The notes: generated by a model not told the origin, from the letters alone. Positions 1-8,349 are shown, counted from the first letter of the stretch. The stretch is 64,000 nt of DNA from Methylobacterium marchantiae (GCF_022179405.1 NZ_BPQT01000001.1:62001-126000); one strand, 5' to 3'. Made by a program: numbers and translations.

Positions 1-795
1 GGAGGCGGCAATGCCCTCCGGGTGGTCGCCGACATCGATGGCGGCGACGTTGGTGAGGGTCTTCAGGTTGAACACCGTGACGGTGTTCGAATACTGGTCG
101 GTGACGAAGCCCCGCGTGTCGGTGAGCGCCACCACATAGGGCCGCTCGCCGGTGGTGACCCGGCCGAATTCGCGGCGCTCGGCCACATCGATGACGGACA
201 CGTCGTTCGAGGTGACGTTGGCGGTGTAGGCCCGCGTTCCCGTCGCATCGAGGGTGATCCCGAACGGATGCTCGCCGACGGGAATCTTCACCGTCTCGGT
301 GGCGGTGGCGGCATCGACCACGGAGACGGAATTGCCCTCGCGGTTGGCCACCAGGATCGTGGCGCCGTCGGGCGTCACCGCGATGCCGGACGGCGAAGCG
401 CCGACTTGGATCTCGGTCTCGATCTTGGCACCGTCGGGCGAGATCACGAAAATCCGGCTGCCATACCAGTCGGCGACGTAGACCGCGCCGGATTTCGGGT
501 TGACGGCGATGCCGAGCGGGCCGCCGGGGACGGGAAGGGTGCTCGTCACCGTGCGGGCCTCGAGATCGACGACCGCGATGCCGTGGCCCTCGGGCCGGGT
601 GACGTAGGCCGTCCTGCGATCGGGCGAGAGGGCGATGCCGGCAGGCGCGCCGTCGACCGGAATCTGCGCGACCACCGTGTCGGTGTCGAGATCGACCACG
701 GCGAGGATATTCGCCCCCTGCGCCGTGACGAGGGCTTCCTCGGCGAGGGCCGGGGACGCGGTCAGCGCGAGCGCGAGGGTGGCTGCACGCGCCAT
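1..795 (-). CDS. YVTN-family beta-propeller protein, C-terminus outside window
   Basis: The minus strand is open from an ATG at 795 to the window edge (265 codons, no stop). An Ala-rich signal peptide (MARAATLALALTASPALA) is followed by repeated blades with the YVTN pattern, such as TAYVTRPEGHGIAVVDLE, AVYVADWYGSRIFVIS and ILVANREGNSVSVVD, so this is a periplasmic seven-blade-type propeller. Such proteins are common beside PQQ alcohol dehydrogenase systems and are thought to be binding or chaperone-like modules rather than enzymes. It follows the MxaD-like gene on the same strand and may be its operon partner. It resembles the LutB propeller at 7.2 kb in architecture. The exact role is unknown. 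Confidence 0.85.
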   Translation of the reverse strand, partial: MARAATLALALTASPALAEEALVTAQGANILAVVDLDTDTVVAQIPVDGAPAGIALSPDRRTAYVTRPEGHGIAVVDLEARTVTSTLPVPGGPLGIAVNPKSGAVYVADWYGSRIFVISPDGAKIETEIQVGASPSGIAVTPDGATILVANREGNSVSVVDAATATETVKIPVGEHPFGITLDATGTRAYTANVTSNDVSVIDVAERREFGRVTTGERPYVVALTDTRGFVTDQYSNTVTVFNLKTLTNVAAIDVGDHPEGIAAS

Positions 796-805
796 CCCGG
801 CAATC

Positions 806-831
806 CCCTCTCCCCGCCGGCAGGGAGAGGG
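806..831. repeat. 9-bp inverted repeat overlapping the RBS of the YVTN gene
   Basis: CCCTCTCCC at 806-814 and GGGAGAGGG at 823-831 are perfect arms around an 8-base loop. Read on the minus strand, the 3' arm carries the purine-rich Shine-Dalgarno stretch of the propeller gene, whose ATG lies about 10 bases further on. It may sequester the ribosome site, or may simply be a dispersed GC-rich hairpin. Confidence 0.55.
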
Positions 832-949
832 CCGCGACGGCCCCGTCGTCGGGGCGGCGCGGCGGCGGCCGAAGGTGAGGGGGCGGAGCCGATGGCGTCT
901 CATCCGGAATGCCTCCCTCACCGTCGCCGTGCCTTGGAAAACGCTCCGA

Positions 950-1480
950 TCAGGAACCCTTCTCGGCCTTGGCCTTCAGGTTCTCCAGGCCGGCCTTGTA
1001 GAGGCCGAGGACGGCGGCCTTCGAGGCGTCGTCGTTCAGGTCCGGCGGCGGATCGTTGTTCATGTAGCCGCGGTAGAACGCACCGCGCCAGGTGACCTTG
1101 GTCTTGGCGCCGTCGCCCGAGAGTTCGATGGTCGAGGAATAGTCGTTCACCGGCAGGGTCTTCACGTCGACCTTGTCGATCCGGTACATGTAGGTCTTCT
1201 TCTCGGCATCGTACTTGGCGAGCTCTTCCTCGACCGTGGCGCCGCCCTTCAGCGTCAGCACGCGGGTGGCCTTCACGTCGTTGCCGCCCTTGCCCTCGGT
1301 CTTCTCGACCACCGGAATCCAGCTGGCATCCTGAAAGTTGCCGACCAGGGCCCAGACCTTGTCGGCCGGAGCATTGATCTCGATGCTCTCGGAGACCTTC
1401 TGGCGGGTCGGGCCGTGGGCCTGCGCCGCGTAGGACACCGTAGCGAGCGCCGCCACAGCGGCCAGCGTCTTGAATCTCAT
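950..1480 (-). CDS. MxaD-like SRPBCC-family periplasmic protein
   Basis: A 176-residue protein with a cleavable signal peptide (MRFKTLAAVAALATVSYAAQA) and one START/SRPBCC domain: the opening strand ESIEINAPADKVWALVGNF, the W-x-P turn (DASWIPVV) and a C-terminal helix GLYKAGLENLKAKAE. MxaD of methanol dehydrogenase clusters belongs to this family and is thought to help electron transfer between methanol dehydrogenase and its cytochrome. Placement between C1-cofactor genes and a propeller fits a role in periplasmic methanol oxidation. I chose the ATG at 1480, preceded by GAGGAGA, over the TTG one codon upstream. The MxaD-like assignment rests on fold and context. Confidence 0.8.
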   Translation of the reverse strand: MRFKTLAAVAALATVSYAAQAHGPTRQKVSESIEINAPADKVWALVGNFQDASWIPVVEKTEGKGGNDVKATRVLTLKGGATVEEELAKYDAEKKTYMYRIDKVDVKTLPVNDYSSTIELSGDGAKTKVTWRGAFYRGYMNNDPPPDLNDDASKAAVLGLYKAGLENLKAKAEKGS

Positions 1481-1508
1481 CAACCCTGTCTCCTCGGGAA
1501 CGCACCTT

Positions 1509-2105
1509 CTAGGGTGCTTGGGGGGCTCGTGCGAGGACCGGCTCGTCGCGCCCGAGGGCGGCGGCGACCTTGTCCTCGATCCAGTCCCAGGCCTCGCGCT
1601 CGGCGGGCCCGGCTGTCTTGGATATCGCGATGGCGTGGTAGCGCATCTCCGTCAGGATCTTGTCCGGCTCCAGCATGTGCAGGCGCGTCGACAGGATCGC
1701 CGCCTCCAGCACCGCCGCCTGCGCCCGGTTGTAGCCGAAGAACGGCGTGTGGCTGGCGCTGTGTACCATGCGGGCGCGGTAGCGCGGGCGCGTCGCATCG
1801 TCCTCCACAGCGATCACCTCGAACTCGGCATGGCCGAAGCTCTCGGCGAGGCGCCGGCCGGAAATGCGGTCGCAGGGCAGGGTCGCCCAGTCGCGCCGCC
1901 CGGTCACCGCGCCGGCGATCACCCGCACGTCGCTGGGGCTCGATGCGGCGAAGACCGGGTTGGCGTCGAGGTTGAGGATGGTGGGCGAGGGCCGGAACGG
2001 GGCGAGCACCCACGCCTCGCCCTCCTGGATCAGGCCGAAGGGCACGAGGTGGAGGTCGCCGGCGGGCGAGGTCGTGGTGACGATGGTCTCGAGGATCAGC
2101 GGCAT
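1509..2105 (-). CDS. DUF447-family protein, C1-cofactor gene cluster
   Basis: A 198-residue cytosolic protein beginning MPLILETIVTTTSPAGDLHLVPFG, the typical opening of the DUF447 family, which has a flavin-reductase-like split barrel and is shared by methanogens and H4MPT-using methylotrophs. It contains a conserved centre (GHAEFEVIAVEDD) and a helical C-terminal part. It starts 5 bases after the DUF6513 stop on the same strand, so the two are probably co-translated. The genomic link with methanofuran/H4MPT genes suggests a role in making or loading the C1 carrier, but no reaction is established from the sequence. The longer upstream reading has shadow-like composition, so ATG 2105 was chosen. 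Confidence 0.82.
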   Translation of the reverse strand: MPLILETIVTTTSPAGDLHLVPFGLIQEGEAWVLAPFRPSPTILNLDANPVFAASSPSDVRVIAGAVTGRRDWATLPCDRISGRRLAESFGHAEFEVIAVEDDATRPRYRARMVHSASHTPFFGYNRAQAAVLEAAILSTRLHMLEPDKILTEMRYHAIAISKTAGPAEREAWDWIEDKVAAALGRDEPVLARAPQAP

Positions 2106-2109
2106 CGGA

Positions 2110-3678
2110 TCAGGACTCGCCGCCGGGAACGAGGGTGCCGTTCGGGACGAACTTGCCGCAGACGATGCGGCCGCCCTCGTCCGCGAGCGCGTCGTCGCCC
2201 CGCGCTCGAGAAGGTTCGACGGTCTCGGGCCTGCCCGCCCCCGCCTCGGGCGACACGGCATCGCGGGTGGCACGCTCGGGCCCATCGGGACCGGAATGCC
2301 GCGTATGCCCGGCCTTCTTGAAGGCGGTGGTGTCCTCGACCTCCTCGTCGGCGGCGACGCCCCAGCGCAGGGGCTCGTCCTGGACGTAGCGCTTGCCGAG
2401 GCGCCAGGCCGTCTCGGCCTTGGTCAGCTCGCCGCCGAGATAGAAGGCATGGGCGCCGTCGCTGGCGACGTCCAGATCGGGAAAGAAGGCCATCGCGTCG
2501 GTGCCGATCGTGTGGACGTCGCGGTTGAAGGCGTGGATGCCGTCCTCGGCCACCGCGATGCGGTAGTTCGGGTCGCGCACCTCCGCCGCCTGGGCCACGA
2601 TCTCCTCCGGGGTCTGCACGAAGGGGCGCTTGTCGTGCAAGGCCAGCAATTGCCGGCCGTAGCCCTTGGGCAGGGCGGAATCGGCCTTGGCCGCGAACAT
2701 CACCCGGCGGGCGGCGTCGTGCTCCTCCACCGTACGCCGCGTGTGGTTGGAGACCTGCACGATCAGGACGTTGCGGATCGACAGTTCCGAGCACATGCCG
2801 ACGAGAAGCGCGGTGACGCCGAGGCTGTCCGCCTCGGTGAGCTCGGTGAGATTGCCGGTGCCCATCATCATCTCGATGCCGGGCCAGCGCTTCCGCGTCT
2901 CGTGATAGCGGGTGATCGATTCGACGAAGCCGAAATGGATCGGCTCGAGGATCGGGTCGGCCATGTAGGGCCGGCCGGCCTTCTCCATGCGCTCGATGGC
3001 GCGGTCGAGGGAGGGCAGGTCGTCGGGCCGCATCGGCACGAGGATCGGCACCGCATCGGTCTCGAAGGCGAGATCGAGGGTCTCCTCGTTGAGGCTGAGC
3101 AGGTAATCGGCCCCGGCCTTCGCCCCACGGGTCAATTCGTCGAGGGAGAAGGAATCGACGCTGACCTTCAGCCCGGCCCCCTTCAAGAGGCGCACGCACT
3201 CCTCGAGATGCGGGAACTCGGTGTCGGGCAGGCCGCCGAGATCGATCACGTCGGCGCCCCTCCGCGCCAGATCGAGGCCCTTCGCCAGAATCTGGTCGGG
3301 AGTCATCTTCGAGGCGTCGACGATCTCGGAGAAGATGCGCAGATCATGCCGCGAGAGATCGACGGTGCGGCCGGCAAGACCGAGATAGGCCGGCAGGTCC
3401 ACCACCTCGTCGGGTCCCCGCTCCACCGGCAGGCCGAAATGCGAGGCCAGCGCTTCCGGGTTGGCGCGGCAGCGGCCCGGCAGGACGATGCGGGTGGCCC
3501 CCTCGGGGATCGTCACGCGGCGGCGGATGATCTCCTCGGTCATCAGGGCCGCGACCTTCACCCCGGCATCGGCGATGCTCCAGGTGAAGCGCTCGGCCGG
3601 CAGGGTGGCGGCGACCTTCTCCAGGCGCGCCTTCGCCATCCGGCCGGTGATGAAGACGAGATGTTCGGGCGCGCTCAC
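2110..3678 (-). CDS. DUF6513 dihydropteroate-synthase-like protein (MfnF-like candidate)
   Basis: A 522-residue protein with three parts: an N-terminal domain of about 130 residues (EHLVFITGRMAKARLEKVAA), a DHPS-like TIM barrel (motifs ADVIDLGG, LKVSVDSFS, GADYLLSLNEETLDLAF, MADPILEPIHFGF, MMMGTGNLTELTEAD), and a Pro/Glu/Arg-rich tail. In methanogens the DHPS homologue MfnF joins furanmethanamine diphosphate to tyramine-glutamate in methanofuran synthesis. This gene directly follows an MfnE-type kinase and an MfnB homologue, so it is the natural candidate for the equivalent step in methylofuran synthesis (inference). The GTG start at 3678 overlaps the kinase stop by 4 bases (GTGA), implying translational coupling. 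Confidence 0.8.
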   Translation of the reverse strand: MSAPEHLVFITGRMAKARLEKVAATLPAERFTWSIADAGVKVAALMTEEIIRRRVTIPEGATRIVLPGRCRANPEALASHFGLPVERGPDEVVDLPAYLGLAGRTVDLSRHDLRIFSEIVDASKMTPDQILAKGLDLARRGADVIDLGGLPDTEFPHLEECVRLLKGAGLKVSVDSFSLDELTRGAKAGADYLLSLNEETLDLAFETDAVPILVPMRPDDLPSLDRAIERMEKAGRPYMADPILEPIHFGFVESITRYHETRKRWPGIEMMMGTGNLTELTEADSLGVTALLVGMCSELSIRNVLIVQVSNHTRRTVEEHDAARRVMFAAKADSALPKGYGRQLLALHDKRPFVQTPEEIVAQAAEVRDPNYRIAVAEDGIHAFNRDVHTIGTDAMAFFPDLDVASDGAHAFYLGGELTKAETAWRLGKRYVQDEPLRWGVAADEEVEDTTAFKKAGHTRHSGPDGPERATRDAVSPEAGAGRPETVEPSRARGDDALADEGGRIVCGKFVPNGTLVPGGES

Positions 3679-4253
3679 GCGGCGGCTCTTACGATGCCGG
3701 AACCGGGCCCCCGGATCACGATCTCGCCAGAATAGGCGGCGGCGAAACCGGGAAACCCCGCATCGACCACGCCTGTCCGGGCGAGATCGGACAGGCTCGC
3801 GCCCGCCGGTCGGTCCACGGATTTCACCAGGATGCAGCGCGACGCCCGCAATTCGGTGGCGAGCCAGAGGGCGAGACTGTCTGAGGTGACGTCCCAGGAT
3901 TCGGGGATGGAAGGGTGCCCGTCTTTCAGCGCGACAGGGTCCCAGATGACAGGCGCCTCGGCCGAGCGGGCTTCCATCACGCTGCGCACGATGGCGAGGC
4001 GCGGCTCGGCTTCCGAAAGCACCTCCGCCATCCGGCCCATCGCATCGAGGGCGAGGCGGTGGGCGAGGGCGTCGGACAGGCCGAGCCGTCCCTGCGCCGT
4101 TCGCACCGCATCGGCGAACGGGCCGCCGCCCGGCACGACGACGCAGCGGCCCTCGTCGCCCTCCGCCAGGGCGGCGAGCAGGCGCCGGAGCCGCGCCGCG
4201 TCGGAGACGAGGCTGCCGCCGAGCTTCACGACGGTGAGGGGTGCGCCCGTCAC
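3675..4253 (-). CDS. Amino-acid-kinase-family protein (MfnE-like)
   Basis: A compact 192-residue kinase with the N-terminal phosphate-binding motif VVKLGGSLVSD, the second glycine loop VVVPGGGPFADAVR, and the nucleotide-binding region WDVTSDSLALWLA...CILVKSVD, all hallmarks of the aspartokinase/uridylate kinase fold. Short members next to MfnB match MfnE, which phosphorylates aminomethyl-furanmethanol phosphate to the diphosphate in methanofuran synthesis. It overlaps both neighbours by 4 bases: its GTG start at 4253 lies in the mfnB stop, and its stop lies in the next start. Assignment to MfnE is by family and context. Confidence 0.8.
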   Translation of the reverse strand: MTGAPLTVVKLGGSLVSDAARLRRLLAALAEGDEGRCVVVPGGGPFADAVRTAQGRLGLSDALAHRLALDAMGRMAEVLSEAEPRLAIVRSVMEARSAEAPVIWDPVALKDGHPSIPESWDVTSDSLALWLATELRASRCILVKSVDRPAGASLSDLARTGVVDAGFPGFAAAYSGEIVIRGPGSGIVRAAA

Positions 4254-4957
4254 GCCGCGTTCCGCCGGTCGAGCCCGCGAAGGGTGTGTATGGCGAGGGC
4301 GACGCGCTCCGGGTCGAGGCCGCGCGTGCGGTCGTTCCCGAAGCAGAGGCCGCCGCGGAACCCGAGATAATCCGGCCGGTGCGCGGACAGGACGGCGATG
4401 TCGGCGATCGCCAGCGATCCCGCGAGGCCGGAGAGCAGGCCATGGGCGCGCGCATCGGCGGTGAAGGCCGAGAGGCGAGGGGCGGGCAGCAGGTCGGTGA
4501 GGCGCCGGCCATCCTTGGCCGCGGTGTCGATCATCACCCCGGCAAAGCCGGCCTCGGCGAGGCGTCCGACTAGGTTCTCCGGAATCGGCGTTCCGGCGAA
4601 GAGGACCGCGATCAGGCGGCCGGGGGCGGCCCGCGCCGCGGCGGCAAGGGCGGCGGCATCGAAATCGGGCCTCACCGCGACCTTGACGTAGCCGATGCCG
4701 GTCCCGGCCATCGCCGCGACCAATCCCGGCAGGGCAGCCGCCTCCTGCGGCTCGCCCGCCACCGCGCTGCTCACGGCCCCGCCCGCGATCGCCGCGACGA
4801 TGGCCCGCACGGTCTCGACGGGGAGCGCACCGAGCGCGCCCCGGTCGGGGTCCTTGGCATCGACGAGATCGGCGCCGGCCCCCGCCGCCATCGCGGCCTC
4901 GTCGGCGTCGCGGACGCTGACGAGGAGGCGAGGGCGCGGGAGCGCGTCGGATGGCAT
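4250..4957 (-). CDS. mfnB: (5-formylfuran-3-yl)methyl phosphate synthase
   Basis: A 235-residue TIM-barrel aldolase-like enzyme. The N-terminus LLVSVRDADEAAMAAGAG and the following DLVDAKDPDRGALGALP match the MfnB family, with the conserved Asp and Lys that form the active site; YVKVAVR and the C-terminal PDYLGFRGGLCFGNDR complete the barrel. MfnB condenses two glyceraldehyde-3-phosphates to the furan precursor of methanofuran. In Methylobacterium the product is methylofuran, carried by the formyltransferase/hydrolase complex. The ATG at 4957 is the only ATG ahead of the conserved block. It heads the coupled kinase and DHPS-like genes downstream. Confidence 0.88.
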   Translation of the reverse strand: MPSDALPRPRLLVSVRDADEAAMAAGAGADLVDAKDPDRGALGALPVETVRAIVAAIAGGAVSSAVAGEPQEAAALPGLVAAMAGTGIGYVKVAVRPDFDAAALAAAARAAPGRLIAVLFAGTPIPENLVGRLAEAGFAGVMIDTAAKDGRRLTDLLPAPRLSAFTADARAHGLLSGLAGSLAIADIAVLSAHRPDYLGFRGGLCFGNDRTRGLDPERVALAIHTLRGLDRRNAA

Positions 4958-4992
4958 CGGCTTCGACACGGAATGCTTCGGCAACAGGAAAC

Positions 4993-5556
4993 TCAGGATC
5001 GGTTGGGCAAGGGTTCGGCCAGAAGACGGTTCTTGACCACCCATCGCATGGCATGGGCCCACGTGTCGTCGGTATCGGCCCGGATCACCACCTGTCCACC
5101 CCGGACGACCTTGCCGGTCGCGGTATCCGAGATCAGGACGTAGAGATTGAAGATCTGGTTGGAGCCCTTCTCCACGTAACCGTTCACGGCGAGATCGGCT
5201 CCGAGCGTCTTGGCGATGGTGGCGGCGCAGCCGTCGCACTTGAACAGCGGCGCCTGCTTGGCGATCTCGGCGGCCTGGGGGGCCACGTCCACGGATTCGA
5301 TCGCGTCGCCGGCGGTCAGCGCCTTGCGCAGCTCCTCCGTGACCAAGGCGAGACGGCGCGCCTCGTCCGGTCGGGCCTTGCGGCCGCCGACGACGCCGGG
5401 ATCGTTGAGCTCGACCCCGAAGATCGCCGCCTTCTCCGGAGCGGCGATGGCCGGCCCCGCCAGGGCCGAGGCAAGGACGACGGCGGCACCGAAGGTAGCG
5501 GCGCGTCCGGTGGCCGCAGAGAACGTGGCTACGAAGGACATGGCGAAGAAGGACAT
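4993..5556 (-). CDS. DUF3280/DUF2380-like exported protein
   Basis: A 187-residue protein with a long signal peptide ending ASALAGPAIA. The mature part starts KAAIFGVELNDPGV, contains a CxxC pair (LFKCDGCAATIAKTLGAD), and ends in a beta-rich segment DTATGKVVRGGQVVIRADTD. This is the pattern of DUF2380/DUF3280 proteins, which resemble periplasmic GNA1162-like domains. It lies upstream of mfnB on the same strand with a 35-base gap and is probably the first gene of the minus-strand run. No enzymatic role can be assigned. The start may be MSFFAM (5556) or the internal MSFVAT (5541). Confidence 0.75.
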   Translation of the reverse strand: MSFFAMSFVATFSAATGRAATFGAAVVLASALAGPAIAAPEKAAIFGVELNDPGVVGGRKARPDEARRLALVTEELRKALTAGDAIESVDVAPQAAEIAKQAPLFKCDGCAATIAKTLGADLAVNGYVEKGSNQIFNLYVLISDTATGKVVRGGQVVIRADTDDTWAHAMRWVVKNRLLAEPLPNRS

Positions 5557-5815
5557 GGCGAACCTGTGTCACGATCGACCCGGCCTGCGGCTTAGACCGC
5601 GCCCGTGCCTTCAAAGTCGAGCTCTGCCCGGATTTGGCAAGCCGTGCAAATGGGCATGCCCCGTAGATTCAGAGATGCGGGCGCATCGAGGGAACGTCGA
5701 TCCGCCCGCTCTCCGAGCGCACGAGCCTCGCGCCGGACGCGCCGCCGGGCCTTAGCATTTCCTTATGCTTCCGTGATTGAGCGCGTCCACGCAATGTTGT
5801 TAGCGTGCCGGCCTC
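5557..5815. promoter_or_regulatory. Divergent intergenic region upstream of lutA
   Basis: These 259 bases separate the minus-strand cofactor run from lutA and must hold both promoters. The only clear structure is a perfect 10-bp palindrome GGGCATGCCC at 5652-5661; its GGGCATGC core recurs in the lutA-lutB gap (7118-7125). No convincing -35/-10 pair could be fixed by eye. Confidence 0.4.
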
Positions 5816-7063
5816 ATGAACGCATCGCTCTTCTCCACATCCGCCGCCGTTGCTCTCCTGTTTGGCCTCGGCGGCACGGCGTGCCTCTCACTGCCCGCGG
5901 CGGCGCAGGAGCCGGCGGCCTCCGCGCAGGCCGCCGAGGGCTCCTCGGGCGACACCCATATCGGCCTGATCTACTGGCCCGAAATCGCGCCCTCGTCCTA
6001 CGATGCGGAGGCCGCGCCGGAGGACGAGGGCGTCGCCGGCGCCCGCATGGCGGTCAAGGACAACAATACGACCGGGCGGTTCACCAAGCAGACCTACGCC
6101 CTCGACGAGGTCGCCCTCACGGAGGGCAAAAGCGCCGTCGACGCCGCCCGCGACCTCGTGGGCAAGGGGATCCGCTATCTCGTCCTGGCGCTTCCGGCCG
6201 ACGACGTCCTGGCCGTTGCCGACGCTGTGAAGGGGGAGGGCAAGGGGAACGAGGTGACGATCTTCAACACCGCCGCCCCCGACGACCGCCTGCGCGGCGC
6301 CGATTGCCGCAAAAACGTCTTCCACGTCATCCCGAGCCGGGCGATGCAGACGGACGCGCTGGCGCAGTTCTTCACCCTGATGCGCTGGCGCAAGATGTTC
6401 CTGATCACCGGCCCCAACGACAACGACCGGCTCTATGCCGATGCGTTCAGGGCCTCGGCGAAAAAGTTCTCCCTGAAGATCACCGCCGAGAAGCCTTGGA
6501 CCTTCGGGCCGCTGGCCAAGGCCCGCGGCGACACGCCGACCCGCTCGGAGGCGATGGTCTTCACCCGCGGCGTCGATTACGACCTCGCCATCGTCGCCGA
6601 CGAGGCCAACGATTGGGGCGACTACGTCCCGTTCCGCACCGTCGATCCGCGCCCCGTGGCCGGGACGCAGGGTCTGATCGCGACGACCTGGCACCCGACC
6701 CTGGAGACCTGGGGTGCGGCGCAGGCGCAGAACCGCTTCCGGCGCCTCGCAGGCCGGCTGATGCGGCCCCTCGACTACCAGGTCTGGGCGGCGGTGCGCT
6801 CCGTGGGCGAGGCCGCGACGCAGAAGAAGACCGCCGACCCGGCCGTGCTCTCGGCCTATTTCGCCGATCCGGCCTTCAGCCTGCCCGCCTACAAGGGCGT
6901 CTCGCTGACCTACCGCCCCTGGGACCACCAGCTGCGCCAGCCGATCATCGTGGTGCAGCCCAAAGCCATGGTGACCGTGGCGCCGGAACAGGGATTCACC
7001 CATCAGCGCACGCCGCTGGACACCCTCGGGGTCGATCTTCCCGAAACGGCCTGCAAATTTTGA
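5816..7063 (+). CDS. lutA: Periplasmic substrate-binding protein of the lanthanide ABC importer
   Basis: A 415-residue exported protein with a signal peptide ending LSLPAAAQ. It has the type-I periplasmic binding fold seen in PQQ-associated ABC systems: THIGLIYWPEIAPSS at the start, GARMAVKDNNTTGRFTKQ, AARDLVGKGIRYLVLALP, and RWRKMFLITGPNDND at the domain hinge. M. extorquens LutA has this architecture and gene order and is the periplasmic component of lanthanide transport. It lies upstream of the propeller, small proteins, ATPase, permease and TonB receptor in the canonical lut order. Two cysteines (ADCRK and ETACKF) could form a disulfide. Assignment is by synteny and family; metal binding itself is not visible. 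Confidence 0.88.
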   Translation: MNASLFSTSAAVALLFGLGGTACLSLPAAAQEPAASAQAAEGSSGDTHIGLIYWPEIAPSSYDAEAAPEDEGVAGARMAVKDNNTTGRFTKQTYALDEVALTEGKSAVDAARDLVGKGIRYLVLALPADDVLAVADAVKGEGKGNEVTIFNTAAPDDRLRGADCRKNVFHVIPSRAMQTDALAQFFTLMRWRKMFLITGPNDNDRLYADAFRASAKKFSLKITAEKPWTFGPLAKARGDTPTRSEAMVFTRGVDYDLAIVADEANDWGDYVPFRTVDPRPVAGTQGLIATTWHPTLETWGAAQAQNRFRRLAGRLMRPLDYQVWAAVRSVGEAATQKKTADPAVLSAYFADPAFSLPAYKGVSLTYRPWDHQLRQPIIVVQPKAMVTVAPEQGFTHQRTPLDTLGVDLPETACKF

Positions 7064-7110
7064 CGATCCGCCGGTTTTCCTGAACGCCCTGCGGCAACAC
7101 GCTTGCGTTC

Positions 7111-7155
7111 CGCATGCGGGCATGCGCTCCCCGTGGGGACAAACTGCACTATAAT
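7111..7155 (+). promoter_or_regulatory. Inverted repeat and -10-like element before lutB
   Basis: In the 136-base gap between lutA and lutB there is an inverted repeat CGCATG-CGGG-CATGCG at 7111-7126, and a perfect TATAAT at 7150-7155, 45 bases before the lutB ATG. The -35 position (about 7127-7132) is not canonical, so an activator- or alternative-sigma-dependent promoter is possible. Confidence 0.35.
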
Positions 7156-7199
7156 CACGGTCAATCGCGCAAAGAAGCGATGCCCAGGGAGAAGACGGA

Positions 7200-8186
7200 A
7201 TGAGCCTCGGCTTCAAGGCAGGCGTGTGTGTGGCCGCCCTCGTCGGCGCGACGATGGCGCTGAGCGCATCGGCGCAGGCCTACACGGTCTACGTGACCAA
7301 CGAGAAGGGCAATACCGTCAGCGTCATCGACACGGCGACCATGGCCGTCACCGGCACCTGGAAGGTCGGCCGGCGCCCGCGCGGGGTGACCACCAGCAAG
7401 GACGGCAAGGAGCTGTTCGTCTGCGCCAGCGACGACGACCGCATCGACGTGCTCGACACCGCCACCGGCAAGGTGGTGCGCTCGCTGCGCTCGGGCCCCG
7501 ATCCGGAGCAGTTCATCCTCGGCCCCGGCGGCAACCCGCTCTACGTCGCCAACGAGGATGACAGCCAGGTCACGGTCATCGACATCGAGAAGAACAAGGT
7601 TCTCGCCGAGGTGCCGGTGGGAGTGGAGCCGGAAGGGATGGGCCTGTCGCCGGACGGCAAGATCCTGGTGAACACCTCCGAGACCACCAACATGGCGCAT
7701 TTCATCGACACCACCACGTTCCAGGTGATCGACAACGTGCTGGTGGATGCCCGTCCGCGCTTCGCCGAATTCACCTCGGACGGCAAGTTCCTCTGGGTCT
7801 CGGCCGAAGTGGGGGGCACGATCAGCATCATCGACGTCGCTGCGCGGCGGGTCATCAAGAAGATCACCTTCAAGATCCCGGGCGTGAACGACGAGGCGAT
7901 CCAGCCGGTGGGGATCCGCATCACCAAGGACGGCACCAAGGCCTTCGCGGCCCTGGGTCCGGCCAACCGCATCGCGGTGATCGACGCCAAGACCTACGAG
8001 GTCCAGAAGTACCTCCCCGTGGGCCAGCGCGTGTGGCAGCTCGCCTTCACCCCGGACCAGAAGTTCCTGTTCTCCACCAACGGCTCGTCCAACGACGTCT
8101 CGGTGGTGGATGTGGAGGCCGACAAGGTGATCAAGAGCATCCCGGTGGGATTGCTGCCCTGGGGTGTCGCGGTGTCACCGAATTGA
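7200..8186 (+). CDS. lutB: YVTN-family beta-propeller periplasmic protein of the lut cluster
   Basis: A 328-residue protein with a signal peptide (VAALVGATMALSASAQA) followed by blades of the YVTN type: YTVYVTNEKGNTVSVIDTA, LFVCASDDDRIDVLDTA, PLYVANEDDSQVTVIDIE, LWVSAEVGGTISIID, FLFSTNGSSNDVSVVDVE. It corresponds to the second gene of the lut cluster (a PQQ-ABC-associated repeat protein). The likely place of action is the periplasm, perhaps as a binding scaffold for lanthanide, PQQ or the transporter; the sequence does not decide this. A strong RBS (GGAGAAGACGGA) precedes ATG 7200. A REP-like repeat follows the stop within 35 bases. Confidence 0.88.
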   Translation: MSLGFKAGVCVAALVGATMALSASAQAYTVYVTNEKGNTVSVIDTATMAVTGTWKVGRRPRGVTTSKDGKELFVCASDDDRIDVLDTATGKVVRSLRSGPDPEQFILGPGGNPLYVANEDDSQVTVIDIEKNKVLAEVPVGVEPEGMGLSPDGKILVNTSETTNMAHFIDTTTFQVIDNVLVDARPRFAEFTSDGKFLWVSAEVGGTISIIDVAARRVIKKITFKIPGVNDEAIQPVGIRITKDGTKAFAALGPANRIAVIDAKTYEVQKYLPVGQRVWQLAFTPDQKFLFSTNGSSNDVSVVDVEADKVIKSIPVGLLPWGVAVSPN

Positions 8187-8218
8187 TTCTTGAGGGGCGT
8201 TCGCCGTCCCGCCCTGTT

Positions 8219-8349
8219 CCTCATCCTGAGGTGCCGGAGCGAAGCGGCGGCCTCGAAGGAGGGCTCCAGAACGCGGCGCGCTCACTGGAGCCCTCCTTCG
8301 AGGCCCTGCAGGCGATCGGTGATCGCCTGCAGGGCACCTCAGGATGAGG
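8219..8349. repeat. REP/BIME-like palindromic repeat, copy 1
   Basis: A 131-base nested palindrome between lutB and lutC. The outer arms are CCTCATCCTGAGGTGC and its complement GCACCTCAGGATGAGG, the middle arms are GCCTCGAAGGAGGGCTCCAG and CTGGAGCCCTCCTTCGAGGC, and a further inverted repeat CTGCAGGCGATC / GATCGCCTGCAG lies in the 3' half. A second, diverged copy lies before lutF. This is the form of dispersed intergenic repeats of Methylobacterium-type genomes. It may form a strong hairpin affecting mRNA stability between lutB and lutC. Confidence 0.85.
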
